A DNA stretch of 64,000 nt from Novosphingobium lentum NBRC 107847 (GTDB taxonomy: Bacteria; Pseudomonadota; Alphaproteobacteria; Sphingomonadales; Sphingomonadaceae): assembly GCF_001590965.1 (NCBI RefSeq), contig NZ_BCTW01000010.1, positions 62,001 to 126,000 on the forward strand. Direction: 5' to 3'. The stretch's first letter is position 1, and every line of letters begins with the position of its first letter. Positions 35,459 to 44,130 of this stretch are shown piece after piece. The notes beneath the pieces are model-generated. The model had not been told where the DNA came from. It made no database searches and worked only from the letters and a program-made list of their open reading frames with translations. The translations under genes and the position numbers were made by a program.

Positions 35459-36766
35459 TTACGCCGCAAGCGTCCTGGGCAGCCTTACCATAGTGATTGC
35501 TCCTGCTGCCACCAGCGAACCGGCTGCCATCAGCAGCGCCACCGTCTGCAATGAAAAGCCGTCCTTGAACAGCACCCCTGCCAGAAACGGCGCGAGCGCC
35601 GATCCGCCGCGCCCGACCCCGATGGCAAAGCCGGTGCCGGTCGCGCGGACGTGCGTCGGGAAGGCCAGCGCGAAGATCGAATAGAGTCCGACGATGGCCG
35701 AATTGGTGAACAGCCCCGCGATGAACACGATCGTCGACAGGCTGTGCAGATCGGGCTGCCCACGCCCGAACCACGCGACCATCACGAAACTGCCGAGCAG
35801 CACCGCGATCGTCAGCGGTTTCAGCCCGGTGCGCAGTGCGACAAGGCCAAAGATCGCCCCGCCGATCGCCCCGCCCAGGTTGGCCCAGACCAGCACCCCG
35901 GCGGCAGAGGCGGGGGCAAAGCCCATGTCGACCACAATCTTGGGCGTCCACTTGAGGATGAAGTAGAAGCTGATGACATGCGCGAAGTACGCCAGCGTGA
36001 GCAGCAGCGTGGTGCCCGCCAGCCCGGGCTTGAGCACATCGGCGATCGACAGCTTTGCCGTGCCCGGCGCCGGCGGGGCCAGCGCTTCGATCGGGGCATG
36101 ACCGAACCGCGCGAACGTGGCGTTGATCTTCGCCACCGCGCCGTCGGGCCGCCGCGTGCCGAGCCAGGCAGGCGATTCGGGCACGAACAACCACACCAGC
36201 GGGATGAAGCACAGCGTCGCGATCGCGCCGAATTCGAACACCGTGCGCCAGTCGCCACCCTTGAGCAGCAGCGCCGAGATCGACCCGCCGATCACCGCGC
36301 CCAGCGGATAGCCGATCACCATCAGCGCCATCGCCACCGACCGGCGGCGCGCATTGGAAAACTCGGCCGCGACCGCGTTGATCGCCGCCAGCATGCCGCC
36401 GATGCCCAGCCCGGTGACCACGCGCCAGATCGCCAGCGTCGAGACGCCGTGCGCGGTGGTGGCCATGGACATGCCCAGCGCCATCACCAGCAGACTGCCC
36501 AGGATCGTCGGGCGGCGGCCGATGCGATCGGCCACCCCGCCCAGCACCACCGAGCCGAGCGCCATGCCGACCAGTTCGGCCGACAGCACCGCGCCCAGCA
36601 CCGCCCGGTCGATGCCCCATTCGCTCGAAATGCCGGGTGAGGCGAAACTGATCGACAGCACGTCGAACCCGTCGAGCGCGTTCAGCCCGATCGTGATCGC
36701 CACGGCCGCCACCTGCAGCCGGCTCATCGGCCGCTCGTCGATCAGCGCCCTGGGGTCGCTCGCCAT
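35459..36766 (-). CDS. MFS transporter, aromatic acid:H+ symporter type
   Basis: A 435-residue, 12-helix permease. The first helix has NALDGFDVLSISFASPGIS, with the Asp pair typical of the aromatic acid symporter group (PcaK, BenK, VanK), and the loop GGVADRIGRRPTIL is the MFS signature. VPESPAWLGTRRP follows segment 6. It likely imports aromatic acids for the surrounding catabolic genes. It lies between frmA and marR on the same strand. Exact substrate unknown. Confidence 0.88.
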   Translation of the reverse strand: MASDPRALIDERPMSRLQVAAVAITIGLNALDGFDVLSISFASPGISSEWGIDRAVLGAVLSAELVGMALGSVVLGGVADRIGRRPTILGSLLVMALGMSMATTAHGVSTLAIWRVVTGLGIGGMLAAINAVAAEFSNARRRSVAMALMVIGYPLGAVIGGSISALLLKGGDWRTVFEFGAIATLCFIPLVWLFVPESPAWLGTRRPDGAVAKINATFARFGHAPIEALAPPAPGTAKLSIADVLKPGLAGTTLLLTLAYFAHVISFYFILKWTPKIVVDMGFAPASAAGVLVWANLGGAIGGAIFGLVALRTGLKPLTIAVLLGSFVMVAWFGRGQPDLHSLSTIVFIAGLFTNSAIVGLYSIFALAFPTHVRATGTGFAIGVGRGGSALAPFLAGVLFKDGFSLQTVALLMAAGSLVAAGAITMVRLPRTLAA

Positions 36767-36814
36767 CGTCTCTCTCCCTTGGCCCGCCCGGCTGTACTGC
36801 CGGTGTCGGGGTCG

Positions 36815-37285
36815 TTATTCGTGAATGCGCGCGAGCAGGTCGAGCAGGAGCTTGACCTCCTTGTCGCTGAAGCGGGCCTTCAGCCACGCCTCATGCTCGC
36901 GGATCGCGGTCTTGGCCTTGGCCAGCACGTCCACGCCCGCCGGATCGAGATGCAGCGCCTGCTTGCGGCCATCGTGGTCCGACCGCATCCGCCGCAAGTA
37001 GTGCTTGGCCTGCAGCCGGTTGATGATCGCCATCGTGGTGGCGCGGTCCATGCGCAGGCGCTGGGCCAGATCGGTCTGCGCGATGCCGGGGTGATCGTCG
37101 ACCAGCCACAGCACCGAGACCTGCTTCTGCGTCAGGTCGAGATCGGTGAACGTCTCGGTAAAATGGCGCAGGCATGCCCCATGCGCCAAGCGGATGTGGA
37201 AGCCGAGGATGTCCTTGATCGCGCCGATATCGCCATCGTCATGCTCGGCGGGAGCGATCGCGTCGGCGAACCTGTCTTTCACCAT
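36815..37285 (-). CDS. MarR-family transcriptional regulator
   Basis: A 156-residue winged-helix dimer-forming regulator. Helices LTQKQVSVLWLVDDHPGIAQTDLAQRLRMDRATTMAIINRLQAKHYLRRMRSDHDGRKQALHLDPAG form the recognition helix and wing (SDHDGRKQ). It is divergent from the lignostilbene dioxygenase gene, and the gap holds a TTGTTTG-N5-CATACAA palindrome 56 bp from its start, suggesting self-regulation. I infer that it binds the five matching sites of the island and is released by an aromatic or CoA ligand. Confidence 0.9.
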   Translation of the reverse strand: MVKDRFADAIAPAEHDDGDIGAIKDILGFHIRLAHGACLRHFTETFTDLDLTQKQVSVLWLVDDHPGIAQTDLAQRLRMDRATTMAIINRLQAKHYLRRMRSDHDGRKQALHLDPAGVDVLAKAKTAIREHEAWLKARFSDKEVKLLLDLLARIHE

Positions 37286-37340
37286 GGCGATCCCCCAATT
37301 TGCCGCCGATCAATTTGCCGCTGGCGTTGCGGTAGTATAT

Positions 37341-37359
37341 TTGTTTGCATAACATACAA
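37341..37359. promoter_or_regulatory. MarR-type operator, site 2 (marR / lignostilbene dioxygenase)
   Basis: TTGTTTG-CATAA-CATACAA, right arm perfect, left arm one base off. Lies between the divergent starts at 37285 and 37379, only 20 bp before the dioxygenase ATG. Confidence 0.75.
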
Positions 37360-37378
37360 TCAAAGCGAGGAGGATGTC

Positions 37379-38848
37379 ATGGCCGAATTTCCACGGACCC
37401 CCAGTTTCACCGGCTTCAACACGCCTTCGCGCATCGAAGCCGACATTGCCGACCTCGCGCACGAAGGCACGGTTCCGGCGGGATTAAACGGCGCATTTTA
37501 CCGCGTCCAGCCCGACCCGCAATTTCCCCCGCGACTGGGCGACGACATCGCCTTCAACGGCGACGGCATGATCACCCGCTTCCACATCCACGATGGCCAG
37601 GTCGATTTCCGCCAGCGCTGGGCGAAAACCGACAAGTGGAACCTTGAGCATGCCGCGGGCGAAGGACTGTTCGGCGCCTATCGCAACCCGCTGGGCGACG
37701 CGCCCGAGGTCAAGGGCGCGATCCGCGGCACCGCCAACACCAACGCTTTCCCGTTCGGCGGCAAGCTGTGGGCGCTGAAGGAAGACAGCCCCGCGCTGGT
37801 GATGGACCCGGCGACGATGGAAACCGTCGGCTATGAAAAGTTCGGCGGAAAGATGACCGGCGAAACGTTCACCGCGCACCCCAAGATCGACCCCGTCACC
37901 GGCAACATGGTCGCCATCGGCTACGCCGCGAGCGGTCTGTGCAGCGACGACGTCACCTATTACGAAGTCAGCGCCGACGGCGAACTGGTGCGCGAGGCGT
38001 GGTTCAAGGTGCCGTACTATTGCATGATGCACGACTTCGGCATCACCAGGGATTACCTCGTGCTGCACATCGTCCCCTCGATCGGCAGCCATGAACGGCT
38101 GGAACAGGGCCTGCCGCACTTCGGCTTCGACACCACCATGCCGGTGTACCTCGGGATCATCCCGCGCCGCGACGGGGTGACCGATGCCGACATCCGCTGG
38201 TTCCGTCGCGACAACTGCTTTGCCAGCCACGTGCTCAACGCCTGGCAGGACGGCACCAAGGTCCACTTTCTGACGTGCGAGGCGAAGAACAACATGTTCC
38301 CATTCTTCCCCGACGTGCACGGCGCGCCGTTCAACGGGATGGAGGCGATGAGCCATCTCACCGACTGGACCGTCGACATGGCGTCCAACGGCGAGGATTT
38401 CGACAGCATCACCCGCCTGTCGGGCACCGCCTGCGAATTCCCGCGCATCGACGATCGCTTTGCCGGGCAGAAGACCCGCTACGGCTGGTTCCTCGAGATG
38501 GACATGAAGCGCCCTGTCGAACTGAAAGGCGGCAGCGCCGGCGGCTTGCTGATGAACTGCCTGTTCCTCAAGGACTTGCAAACCGGAGCGGAGCAACACT
38601 GGTGGTGCGGCCCGGTCAGCAGCCTGCAGGAGCCGTGCTTCGTGCCGCGCGGCAAGGACGCGCCCGAAGGCGACGGCTGGATCGTGCAAGTGTGCAACCG
38701 TCTGGAAGAGCACCGCAGCGACCTGCTGATCTTCGATGCACTCGACATCAAGCAGGGCCCGATCGCCACGGTCAACATCCCCATCCGCCTGCGCTTCGGC
38801 CTGCACGGCAACTGGGCGAATGCGGGCGAGATCGGGCTGGCGGCGTGA
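37379..38848 (+). CDS. Lignostilbene alpha,beta-dioxygenase (carotenoid oxygenase family)
   Basis: Cleaves the central double bond of 4-hydroxystilbenes into two aldehydes using non-haem Fe(II) and O2. The 489-residue protein has the four iron-binding histidines at 167 (FTAHPK), 218 (CMMHDF), 284 (FASHV) and 476 (GLHGNW). The residues that hold the phenol ring of the substrate, Tyr101, Lys134 and Phe307, are also present; these are the same numbers I recall for NOV1 of Novosphingobium. ATG 37379 follows GAGGAGG; the 200-codon upstream frame is antisense to marR. DUF3237 follows after 4 bp. Confidence 0.93.
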   Translation: MAEFPRTPSFTGFNTPSRIEADIADLAHEGTVPAGLNGAFYRVQPDPQFPPRLGDDIAFNGDGMITRFHIHDGQVDFRQRWAKTDKWNLEHAAGEGLFGAYRNPLGDAPEVKGAIRGTANTNAFPFGGKLWALKEDSPALVMDPATMETVGYEKFGGKMTGETFTAHPKIDPVTGNMVAIGYAASGLCSDDVTYYEVSADGELVREAWFKVPYYCMMHDFGITRDYLVLHIVPSIGSHERLEQGLPHFGFDTTMPVYLGIIPRRDGVTDADIRWFRRDNCFASHVLNAWQDGTKVHFLTCEAKNNMFPFFPDVHGAPFNGMEAMSHLTDWTVDMASNGEDFDSITRLSGTACEFPRIDDRFAGQKTRYGWFLEMDMKRPVELKGGSAGGLLMNCLFLKDLQTGAEQHWWCGPVSSLQEPCFVPRGKDAPEGDGWIVQVCNRLEEHRSDLLIFDALDIKQGPIATVNIPIRLRFGLHGNWANAGEIGLAA

Positions 38849-38852
38849 AGCG

Positions 38853-39314
38853 ATGATCAAGCCGGGACTCGAATTCGTCTATGAGGCGCGCGGCGAACTG
38901 CTCGCCCCGATCCCGATCGGCGAGACGTACGACGGCACGCGGCGGATCATTCCGATCGTCGGCGGCGGGCGCGTCGAAGGCCCGCTGATCTCGGGCAAGC
39001 TGGTGGGCAACGCCGCCGACTGGCAGTTGACCCGGCTTGACGGCGTGACCGTGGTCGAGGCGATCTATGCGCTCGAAACCGACGACGGCGTGACCATCCA
39101 GATCCGCAACAAGGGCCTGCGCCACGGCCCGCCAGAGGTGATGGCGCGGCTGGCGGCGGGCGATGAGGTCGATCCGGCCGCCTACTATTTCCGCACGGTG
39201 CCCGAATTCACCGCGCCCACCGGCAAGTACGAATGGATGAACCGGTCGATCTTCCTGTGCACCGGCGCGCGTTATCCGCTATCGATCCGGTTGTGGGTGT
39301 GGCGCGTGACCTGA
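38853..39314 (+). CDS. DUF3237 domain protein
   Basis: A 153-residue protein: LEFVYEARGELLAPIPIGETYDGTRRIIPIVGGGRVEGPLISGKL and DGVTVVEAIYALETDDGVTIQIRNKG, ending in NRSIFLCTGARYP, all DUF3237 traits (beta-barrel, function unknown). It begins 4 bp after the lignostilbene dioxygenase and must share its message. Members of this family frequently accompany aromatic-degradation genes, so a role in handling a cleavage product is plausible but unproven. Confidence 0.88.
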   Translation: MIKPGLEFVYEARGELLAPIPIGETYDGTRRIIPIVGGGRVEGPLISGKLVGNAADWQLTRLDGVTVVEAIYALETDDGVTIQIRNKGLRHGPPEVMARLAAGDEVDPAAYYFRTVPEFTAPTGKYEWMNRSIFLCTGARYPLSIRLWVWRVT

Positions 39315-39682
39315 CGCCGCCCCGAACCGAAAGTGAGCCCGCCATCGCCCGTGCCGACCGCCTCGAACGCCTCGACCGCACCCGCATCGGGCTGGAGGAA
39401 GACTATCGCCTCGCGCTGATCGCCGCGCTGAAGGTGACGGCAGCGGGATCGTGGGGCCTGTTCGATCACCGCCAGGACCGCCACGACCGCGCGCGGGTCG
39501 AAAAAGAGGTCGCCGAACTGACCGAACTGGCCGAAACCATCGACGAAATGCGCGAGCAACTGTGGCTCGAACCGTTCGCGCTGCACCAGGAATTCCTCGC
39601 CAGTCGCGGCCCGGTGGCGGCGCAGGCGGTGGGCGAACCCAAGCAGGCCCGCGCGTGGCTGGAGCGGATGAAGGAGGGCTAG
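39299..39682 (+). CDS. Small helical protein of unknown function
   Basis: About 127 residues from a GTG at 39299 (GTG 39293 is an alternative). Mostly charged helix: RADRLERLDRTRIGLEEDYRLALIAALKVTAAGSWGLFDH, then RVEKEVAELTELAETIDEMREQLWLE, which reads as a coiled coil. It overlaps the DUF3237 end by 16 nt, so it is probably the third gene of the dioxygenase message. It ends 4 nt inside the convergent MFS gene. No family recognised. Confidence 0.6.
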   Translation: MARDLTPPRTESEPAIARADRLERLDRTRIGLEEDYRLALIAALKVTAAGSWGLFDHRQDRHDRARVEKEVAELTELAETIDEMREQLWLEPFALHQEFLASRGPVAAQAVGEPKQARAWLERMKEG

Positions 39683-41298
39683 ATCCCCTCGCCCGCCGCC
39701 CTTGCCCGTTCCACCACCCGGCCCTCATCGCGCCGCACGGTCAGCCCCAGCACCACCAGCAGCACCACGATCGGCACCGCCACCCAGTTGATCGTGCGGA
39801 TCGCGTGGCCCAGGTCGCCGCCGCCCGCGTCGCTGATCATGCCGACCAGATACGGTCCGATGCCCAGCCCGAAGATGGTCGACACGATGATATAGGTCGA
39901 TGCGGTGATCCCGCGCATGCGCGGCAGCACCTGATCGTACATCACCGCGTACAGCGGCGGCAGCCACATCGTCAGCACCAGGCTGTAGAGCGTGAACCGC
40001 ATGTAGAACGTGCCCGCATCGGCGGCATGGTACACCCACAGCCCGATCAGCGGTGACAGCCCGAGCGAGGCCAGCGTCACCCACACCCGGCCCGCGCCAG
40101 GCAGGCGGTTGTTCATCCAGTCGGACACCGGTCCCGAGATCATCGGCCCGACGATGCCCAGTCCGGCGGCCAACAGCCCAAATTGCAGCCCCGTGGTCGC
40201 AGGCGACAAGTGGTAGCTTTTCATCAGGAACGACGGGGTGAAGCCCATCACGCCATAGTTGATCATCGACTGGATCGATCCGACCGCCATGCAGATCACC
40301 AGCGAGGGCGAGGCCATCACCGCGTGGGCCGGGGGGTCGGACAGCTTGAGCGACTGCGCCAGGTTCAGCACGACGAACAGCCCGAACCCGATCACACCCC
40401 ATTGCAGCGCGTGCGGGTTGATCGACAGCCCGCCGAGCTGAAGATCGGGGCGCGGTGAATACGCCTGTCCGACGCGCGCCAGCACCACCATCGTCACCAC
40501 GATCAGCGTCAGCCCGGCGGTGTTGACCAGCCATTCGCGCGTGCTGGCCCCGCGTCGCGCCAGCGCCAGCCAGTGGCTTCCCGGCGTAACCGCCCCCAGC
40601 ACGCCCGCGCTGGCGCGGAACGGGTGCGGATCGGCGGGAGTCGGGATGCCGTCGATTGCGCCGCGCGCCGGCTCGCGCATCCGCCACAGCAGCGCGGCCA
40701 GCGGCAGGCCGGGGATCGCCGCGACCAGGAACGCGAACTGCCAGCCTGAAAAGCCCAGCGGCGCGGAGCCGGCGGCATAGCGCGCATCCCACCAGCCCGC
40801 CGCGACTCCGCCCAGCACCGAGGACAACCCCAGCCCCACCGCGATCGACGCCGCCAGCACCGCCATCGCCAGTCCGCGCCGGGGCTTGGGAAAGTGATCG
40901 AACACCAGGCTGGTGCCGGCCGGCTGCGACGCGGCCTCGCCGATGCCCACGCCCAGCCGCGACAGCGCGAGCAGCGCAAAGCCGCCCGCAAACGCCGCCA
41001 CGCCTGTCGCCAGCGACCAGAAGAAGATCGCGATGGCCAGCAACCGGGTGCGCGTCCAGCCGTCGGCCAGCCGCCCCAGCGGCAGCGAGAACAGCGCATA
41101 GAACAGCGCGAACACGGTGCCATAAAGCAGGCCCATCTCGCCATCGCCGATGTGCAGGTCTGCCTTGATCCGCGGCGCGAGGATCGCAAGGATGTTGCGA
41201 TCGAGCAGGCTGAGCAGCTGCACCAGCCCGACCAGCGTCAGCGCATACCACCCGCCTTTGGTGATGGTTCTGGAATTCACGTTGGTTACGCCAGCCAT
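39679..41298 (-). CDS. MFS transporter, spinster-like
   Basis: A 539-residue permease with 12 or so helices and a long central loop (about residues 250-330). Helix 1 has QLLSLLDRNILAILAPRIKADLHIGDGEMGLLYG, typical of the spinster/hexuronate branch, and SLPLGRLADGWTRTRLLA is the MFS loop. GVGIGEAASQPAG is in helix 5. ATG 41298 is used; upstream frame lies in a repeat. A probable transporter for lignin-derived compounds, by context only. Confidence 0.85.
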   Translation of the reverse strand: MAGVTNVNSRTITKGGWYALTLVGLVQLLSLLDRNILAILAPRIKADLHIGDGEMGLLYGTVFALFYALFSLPLGRLADGWTRTRLLAIAIFFWSLATGVAAFAGGFALLALSRLGVGIGEAASQPAGTSLVFDHFPKPRRGLAMAVLAASIAVGLGLSSVLGGVAAGWWDARYAAGSAPLGFSGWQFAFLVAAIPGLPLAALLWRMREPARGAIDGIPTPADPHPFRASAGVLGAVTPGSHWLALARRGASTREWLVNTAGLTLIVVTMVVLARVGQAYSPRPDLQLGGLSINPHALQWGVIGFGLFVVLNLAQSLKLSDPPAHAVMASPSLVICMAVGSIQSMINYGVMGFTPSFLMKSYHLSPATTGLQFGLLAAGLGIVGPMISGPVSDWMNNRLPGAGRVWVTLASLGLSPLIGLWVYHAADAGTFYMRFTLYSLVLTMWLPPLYAVMYDQVLPRMRGITASTYIIVSTIFGLGIGPYLVGMISDAGGGDLGHAIRTINWVAVPIVVLLVVLGLTVRRDEGRVVERARAAGEGI

Positions 41299-41306
41299 CC
41301 CAGTTT

Positions 41307-41399
41307 CCCGTCCGCCCTGAGCTTGTCGAAGGGCTGCTTTTCTTGTCTTGCGTTGCTGAAGTGAAGTGCAGTCCTTCGACAGGCTCAGGACGGACGGGA
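41307..41399. repeat. Inverted repeat, CTTGTCGAAGGAC family
   Basis: GTCCGCCCTGAGCTTGTCGA in the left arm and TTCGACAGGCTCAGGACGGA in the right arm are inverted copies about 30 bp apart. Fills the gap between the MFS start and the end of the LigW-type gene. Confidence 0.8.
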
Positions 41400-41413
41400 G
41401 TTGTGTCCCGGAT

Positions 41414-42475
41414 TCAAAGCTTGAACCACCGCTCCGCATTCGTCTGGAAGAACTTCTTCTTCAGCGCAGGCGTCATGTCCATCGCGTCCAGCGCCTGCAC
41501 TTCGCTCGCCTCGTATTCGTACGGGTAGTCCATCGCGTACATCACCCGGTCCTCGCCCACCACTTGCTGGCAGAACTTGATCGCCGGTTCCCACGCCACG
41601 CCGCTGTTGGTGATCAGCACGTTGCTGCGCATGTACTCGGCGATGGTCTTGTTGAGCGGCTTCATCCGCGCATAACGCTTCGAGCGCACCCCGGCCTGGT
41701 GCATGTAGTCGAGCCGGTACAGCCAGTATGGCAGCGCCTCGCCCATGTGGCCGACCATGATCTGCAGGTCGGGATATTTGTCGAAGATGCCGATGGTGAT
41801 CAGACGCAGCAGGTGCATGCCCGTCTCCACCCCGAACCCGAAGATCGCGCCGTCGAGCCCGGCTTCGAGCATCGGCGTGATCATGCTGTCGGGCGGCGTG
41901 GCGGGATGGATGTACAGCGGCTGGCCTTCCTCGACCAGCGCGCGGAAGATCGGATCGTACTTGGGATCGTCGAGGTATTCGCCCTGGGTGTGGCTGTTGA
42001 TCTGCACGCCCTTGAAGCCCAGCTCGCGCGCGCAACGATGGACCTCGTGCGCCGACCATTCGGGATCCTGCGTCGCCAGCGTACCCATGCCGATGAAGCG
42101 CGCGGGATATTTCTGGCAAGCTTCGGCCAGACGATCGTTGGCGCGCGCGGCAATCGCCTTGGCCTCGGCATGGTCGAGCATCGGCTGAACGCCGGGCGAC
42201 GTCAGCGCGAGGATGGCCTTGTCGATACCGGTGCGGTCCATGTCGGCGATACGCTCGTCACCCAGGTCGAGCAGGCGGTGCAGGATCTGCGTCGCGCGTT
42301 CCGAAGGGTTGGAGCCATAAAAGCCCCACAGCGAGACCATGCCCTTGTCCGCCGTGCCATCCTTGATCATCCGCAGGAACACATCGACCTGCTCGCGCGT
42401 GGCAAAGGCTTCCTCGGTGGCGATGCGCAAGTAGCCGCGATCCCCGCCCGTCCTGAGTTGATGTGGTTCGGTCAT
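41414..42475 (-). CDS. ligW: LigW-type 5-carboxyvanillate decarboxylase
   Basis: Non-oxidative decarboxylase of the amidohydrolase superfamily that turns 5-carboxyvanillate to vanillate. The 353-residue protein matches my memory of LigW closely throughout (LRIATEEAFATREQVDVFLRMI, ADKGMVSLWGFYGSNPSERATQILHRLLDLG, GIDKAILALTSPGVQP). Metal and catalytic residues: Glu of ATEEAF, His of IHPATPP, His of GHMGEALPYW, Asp of YAMDYPY. ATG 42475 has AAGGAGAG 5 nt upstream. An in-frame Tat-like leader lies directly upstream. Related resorcylate decarboxylases are the main alternative. Confidence 0.88.
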   Translation of the reverse strand: MTEPHQLRTGGDRGYLRIATEEAFATREQVDVFLRMIKDGTADKGMVSLWGFYGSNPSERATQILHRLLDLGDERIADMDRTGIDKAILALTSPGVQPMLDHAEAKAIAARANDRLAEACQKYPARFIGMGTLATQDPEWSAHEVHRCARELGFKGVQINSHTQGEYLDDPKYDPIFRALVEEGQPLYIHPATPPDSMITPMLEAGLDGAIFGFGVETGMHLLRLITIGIFDKYPDLQIMVGHMGEALPYWLYRLDYMHQAGVRSKRYARMKPLNKTIAEYMRSNVLITNSGVAWEPAIKFCQQVVGEDRVMYAMDYPYEYEASEVQALDAMDMTPALKKKFFQTNAERWFKL

Positions 42476-42580
42476 CGTACTCTCCTTCGCCCTGGCGGGC
42501 ACGGCAAGCGCGGCCATTCCCGCCGCCAGTCCTGCATTCACGTCACGCCGGCGCATTGGGTGCGTCCACACCTGCCCCAT
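42476..42580 (-). other. In-frame Tat-like leader upstream of ligW
   Basis: From an ATG at 42580, overlapping the stop of the aldehyde dehydrogenase gene (TGATG), the frame reads MGQVWTHPMRRRDVNAG then LAAGMAALAVPARAKEST and continues into LigW without a stop. The Arg-Arg-Arg-Asp core, short Ala/Gly-rich hydrophobic stretch and A-x-A end look like a twin-arginine signal. A second ATG at 42556 starts at MRRRD. Whether it is translated is unknown. Confidence 0.5.
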
Positions 42581-44025
42581 CACCCTTCGTGCACGGCCTT
42601 GGTCACCATGCAGGCCATCAGGCCTTCGGGCCCGTCCTCGTGCCCATGACCGGACCATTTGACCCCGCCAAACGGCGAATCCGCGCCGCCGATCATCGTC
42701 GTGTTGATGCCCAGCATGCCCGTTTCGATCTCGCGCATCAGGCGCTGCTGGCGCTTGGCGTCGGTGGTCCACGAATAGGCGGCAAGGCCATACGGCAGCC
42801 GGTTGGCCTCCGCGATCATCGCCGCTTCGCCCGCGAACGGGTTGATGATCGCGACCGGGCCGAATGGTTCTTCATTGAGGATTTCGGCATCGAGCGGAAC
42901 TTCCGACAGCACCGACGGCGCATAGAAGAACCCGGCGTTGGCGCCGCCGAGATTGCCCGGACGCTCGCCGCCGGTGTGCAGCGTGCCGCCGCGTGATTTC
43001 GCATCGGTGATCAGGCGGTCCATCGCCTCGGGCCGTCGCGCGTTGGCCATCGGGCCCATCTGCGTACCGTCGTCCAGCCCGTTGCCGACCCTGATCGTCT
43101 TCGCCCGCTCGACGAATCCGTCGCGGAACCGCGCGAACACGCCCTCCTCGACGATGAAGCGCGTCGGCGAGACGCACACCTGCCCGGCGTTGCGGTACTT
43201 GTGCGGCACCATGGTGTTCAGCACCGCATCGACATCGACATCATCGAACACCAGCACCGGGCCGTGGCCGCCCAGTTCCATGGTGGTGCGCTTCATGTCC
43301 TCGGCGGCGAGCTTGGCGAGGTGCTTGCCGATCACGGTCGATCCGGTGAACGACAACTTGCGCACGATCGGCGAGCCGAGCAGGTGACGGCTGACTTCGT
43401 CGGGCACGCCGAACACCGCCTGCGCAACCTCTTTGGGCAGACCAGCGTCATACAGGCACTGCAGCACGCCCAGTGCCGACGCCGGCGTTTCCTCGGCCGA
43501 CTTCATGATCACTGCACATCCCGCCGCGATCGGTGCACCCAGCTTGCGCCCGGGGTTGCCCAGCGGGAAGTTCCACGGGCTGAACGCCGCGACCACCCCC
43601 ACCGGCTCGTGGATGACGGTGGAGCGCATGCCCGACGGCCGCACGAGCGCGCGGCCATACAGGCGGAACACCTCGCCGGCGTAAAAGTTGAACAGGCCGA
43701 CATTCATCAGCACTTCGATGCGGCTTTCCGATAGCGGCTTGCCCTGCTCCATCGTCGCGATGCGGGCGAGGTCTTCCTGCCGTTCCAGCATCAGCCGTGC
43801 CGCGCCCTGCAGCACGGCGGCGCGCTGATGCGGGGTCGAATCGCGCCAGACCCGGAAACCCCGTTGCGCGGTGTCGAGCGCGCGATCGAGATCGGCGGCA
43901 TCGGCCAGCGGCAGTTCACCGATGACCTCACCCGTGGCCGGGTTGACCACCGCATGCGTGCGTCGCCCGCCGCCGGACACGCGTTCGCCGTCGATCACCA
44001 TGTGCAGCGCGGGGTACTGGGTCAT
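42580..44025 (-). CDS. Aldehyde dehydrogenase (NAD(P)+)
   Basis: A 481-residue ALDH of the succinate-semialdehyde/vanillin group. It has SPWNFPLGNPGRKLGAPIAAG, FTGSTVIGKHL, catalytic Glu in TMELGGHGPVLVF and catalytic Cys in NAGQVCVSPTRF. It lies between the SnoaL-like gene and ligW on one strand, with the ligW leader overlapping its stop. I infer it oxidises an aromatic aldehyde such as vanillin or a 5-formyl compound to the acid that LigW would take. Confidence 0.9.
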   Translation of the reverse strand: MTQYPALHMVIDGERVSGGGRRTHAVVNPATGEVIGELPLADAADLDRALDTAQRGFRVWRDSTPHQRAAVLQGAARLMLERQEDLARIATMEQGKPLSESRIEVLMNVGLFNFYAGEVFRLYGRALVRPSGMRSTVIHEPVGVVAAFSPWNFPLGNPGRKLGAPIAAGCAVIMKSAEETPASALGVLQCLYDAGLPKEVAQAVFGVPDEVSRHLLGSPIVRKLSFTGSTVIGKHLAKLAAEDMKRTTMELGGHGPVLVFDDVDVDAVLNTMVPHKYRNAGQVCVSPTRFIVEEGVFARFRDGFVERAKTIRVGNGLDDGTQMGPMANARRPEAMDRLITDAKSRGGTLHTGGERPGNLGGANAGFFYAPSVLSEVPLDAEILNEEPFGPVAIINPFAGEAAMIAEANRLPYGLAAYSWTTDAKRQQRLMREIETGMLGINTTMIGGADSPFGGVKWSGHGHEDGPEGLMACMVTKAVHEG

Positions 44026-44044
44026 GCAAGTCTCCGTAATGTCG

Positions 44045-44123
44045 CGTCGTTCCGGACTGATCCGGGATCGCTGGCGGTCAGGCGCCTGCAGGCCAGCGGT
44101 CCCGGATCAGGTCCGGGACGACG
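44045..44123. repeat. Inverted repeat (GGATCAGGTCCGG family)
   Basis: CGTCGTTCCGGACTGATCCG in the left arm and CCCGGATCAGGTCCGGGACG in the right arm are inverted copies 18 bp apart. Within the SnoaL-ALDH gap on the transcribed strand. Confidence 0.75.
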
Positions 44124-44130
44124 CAAATCC

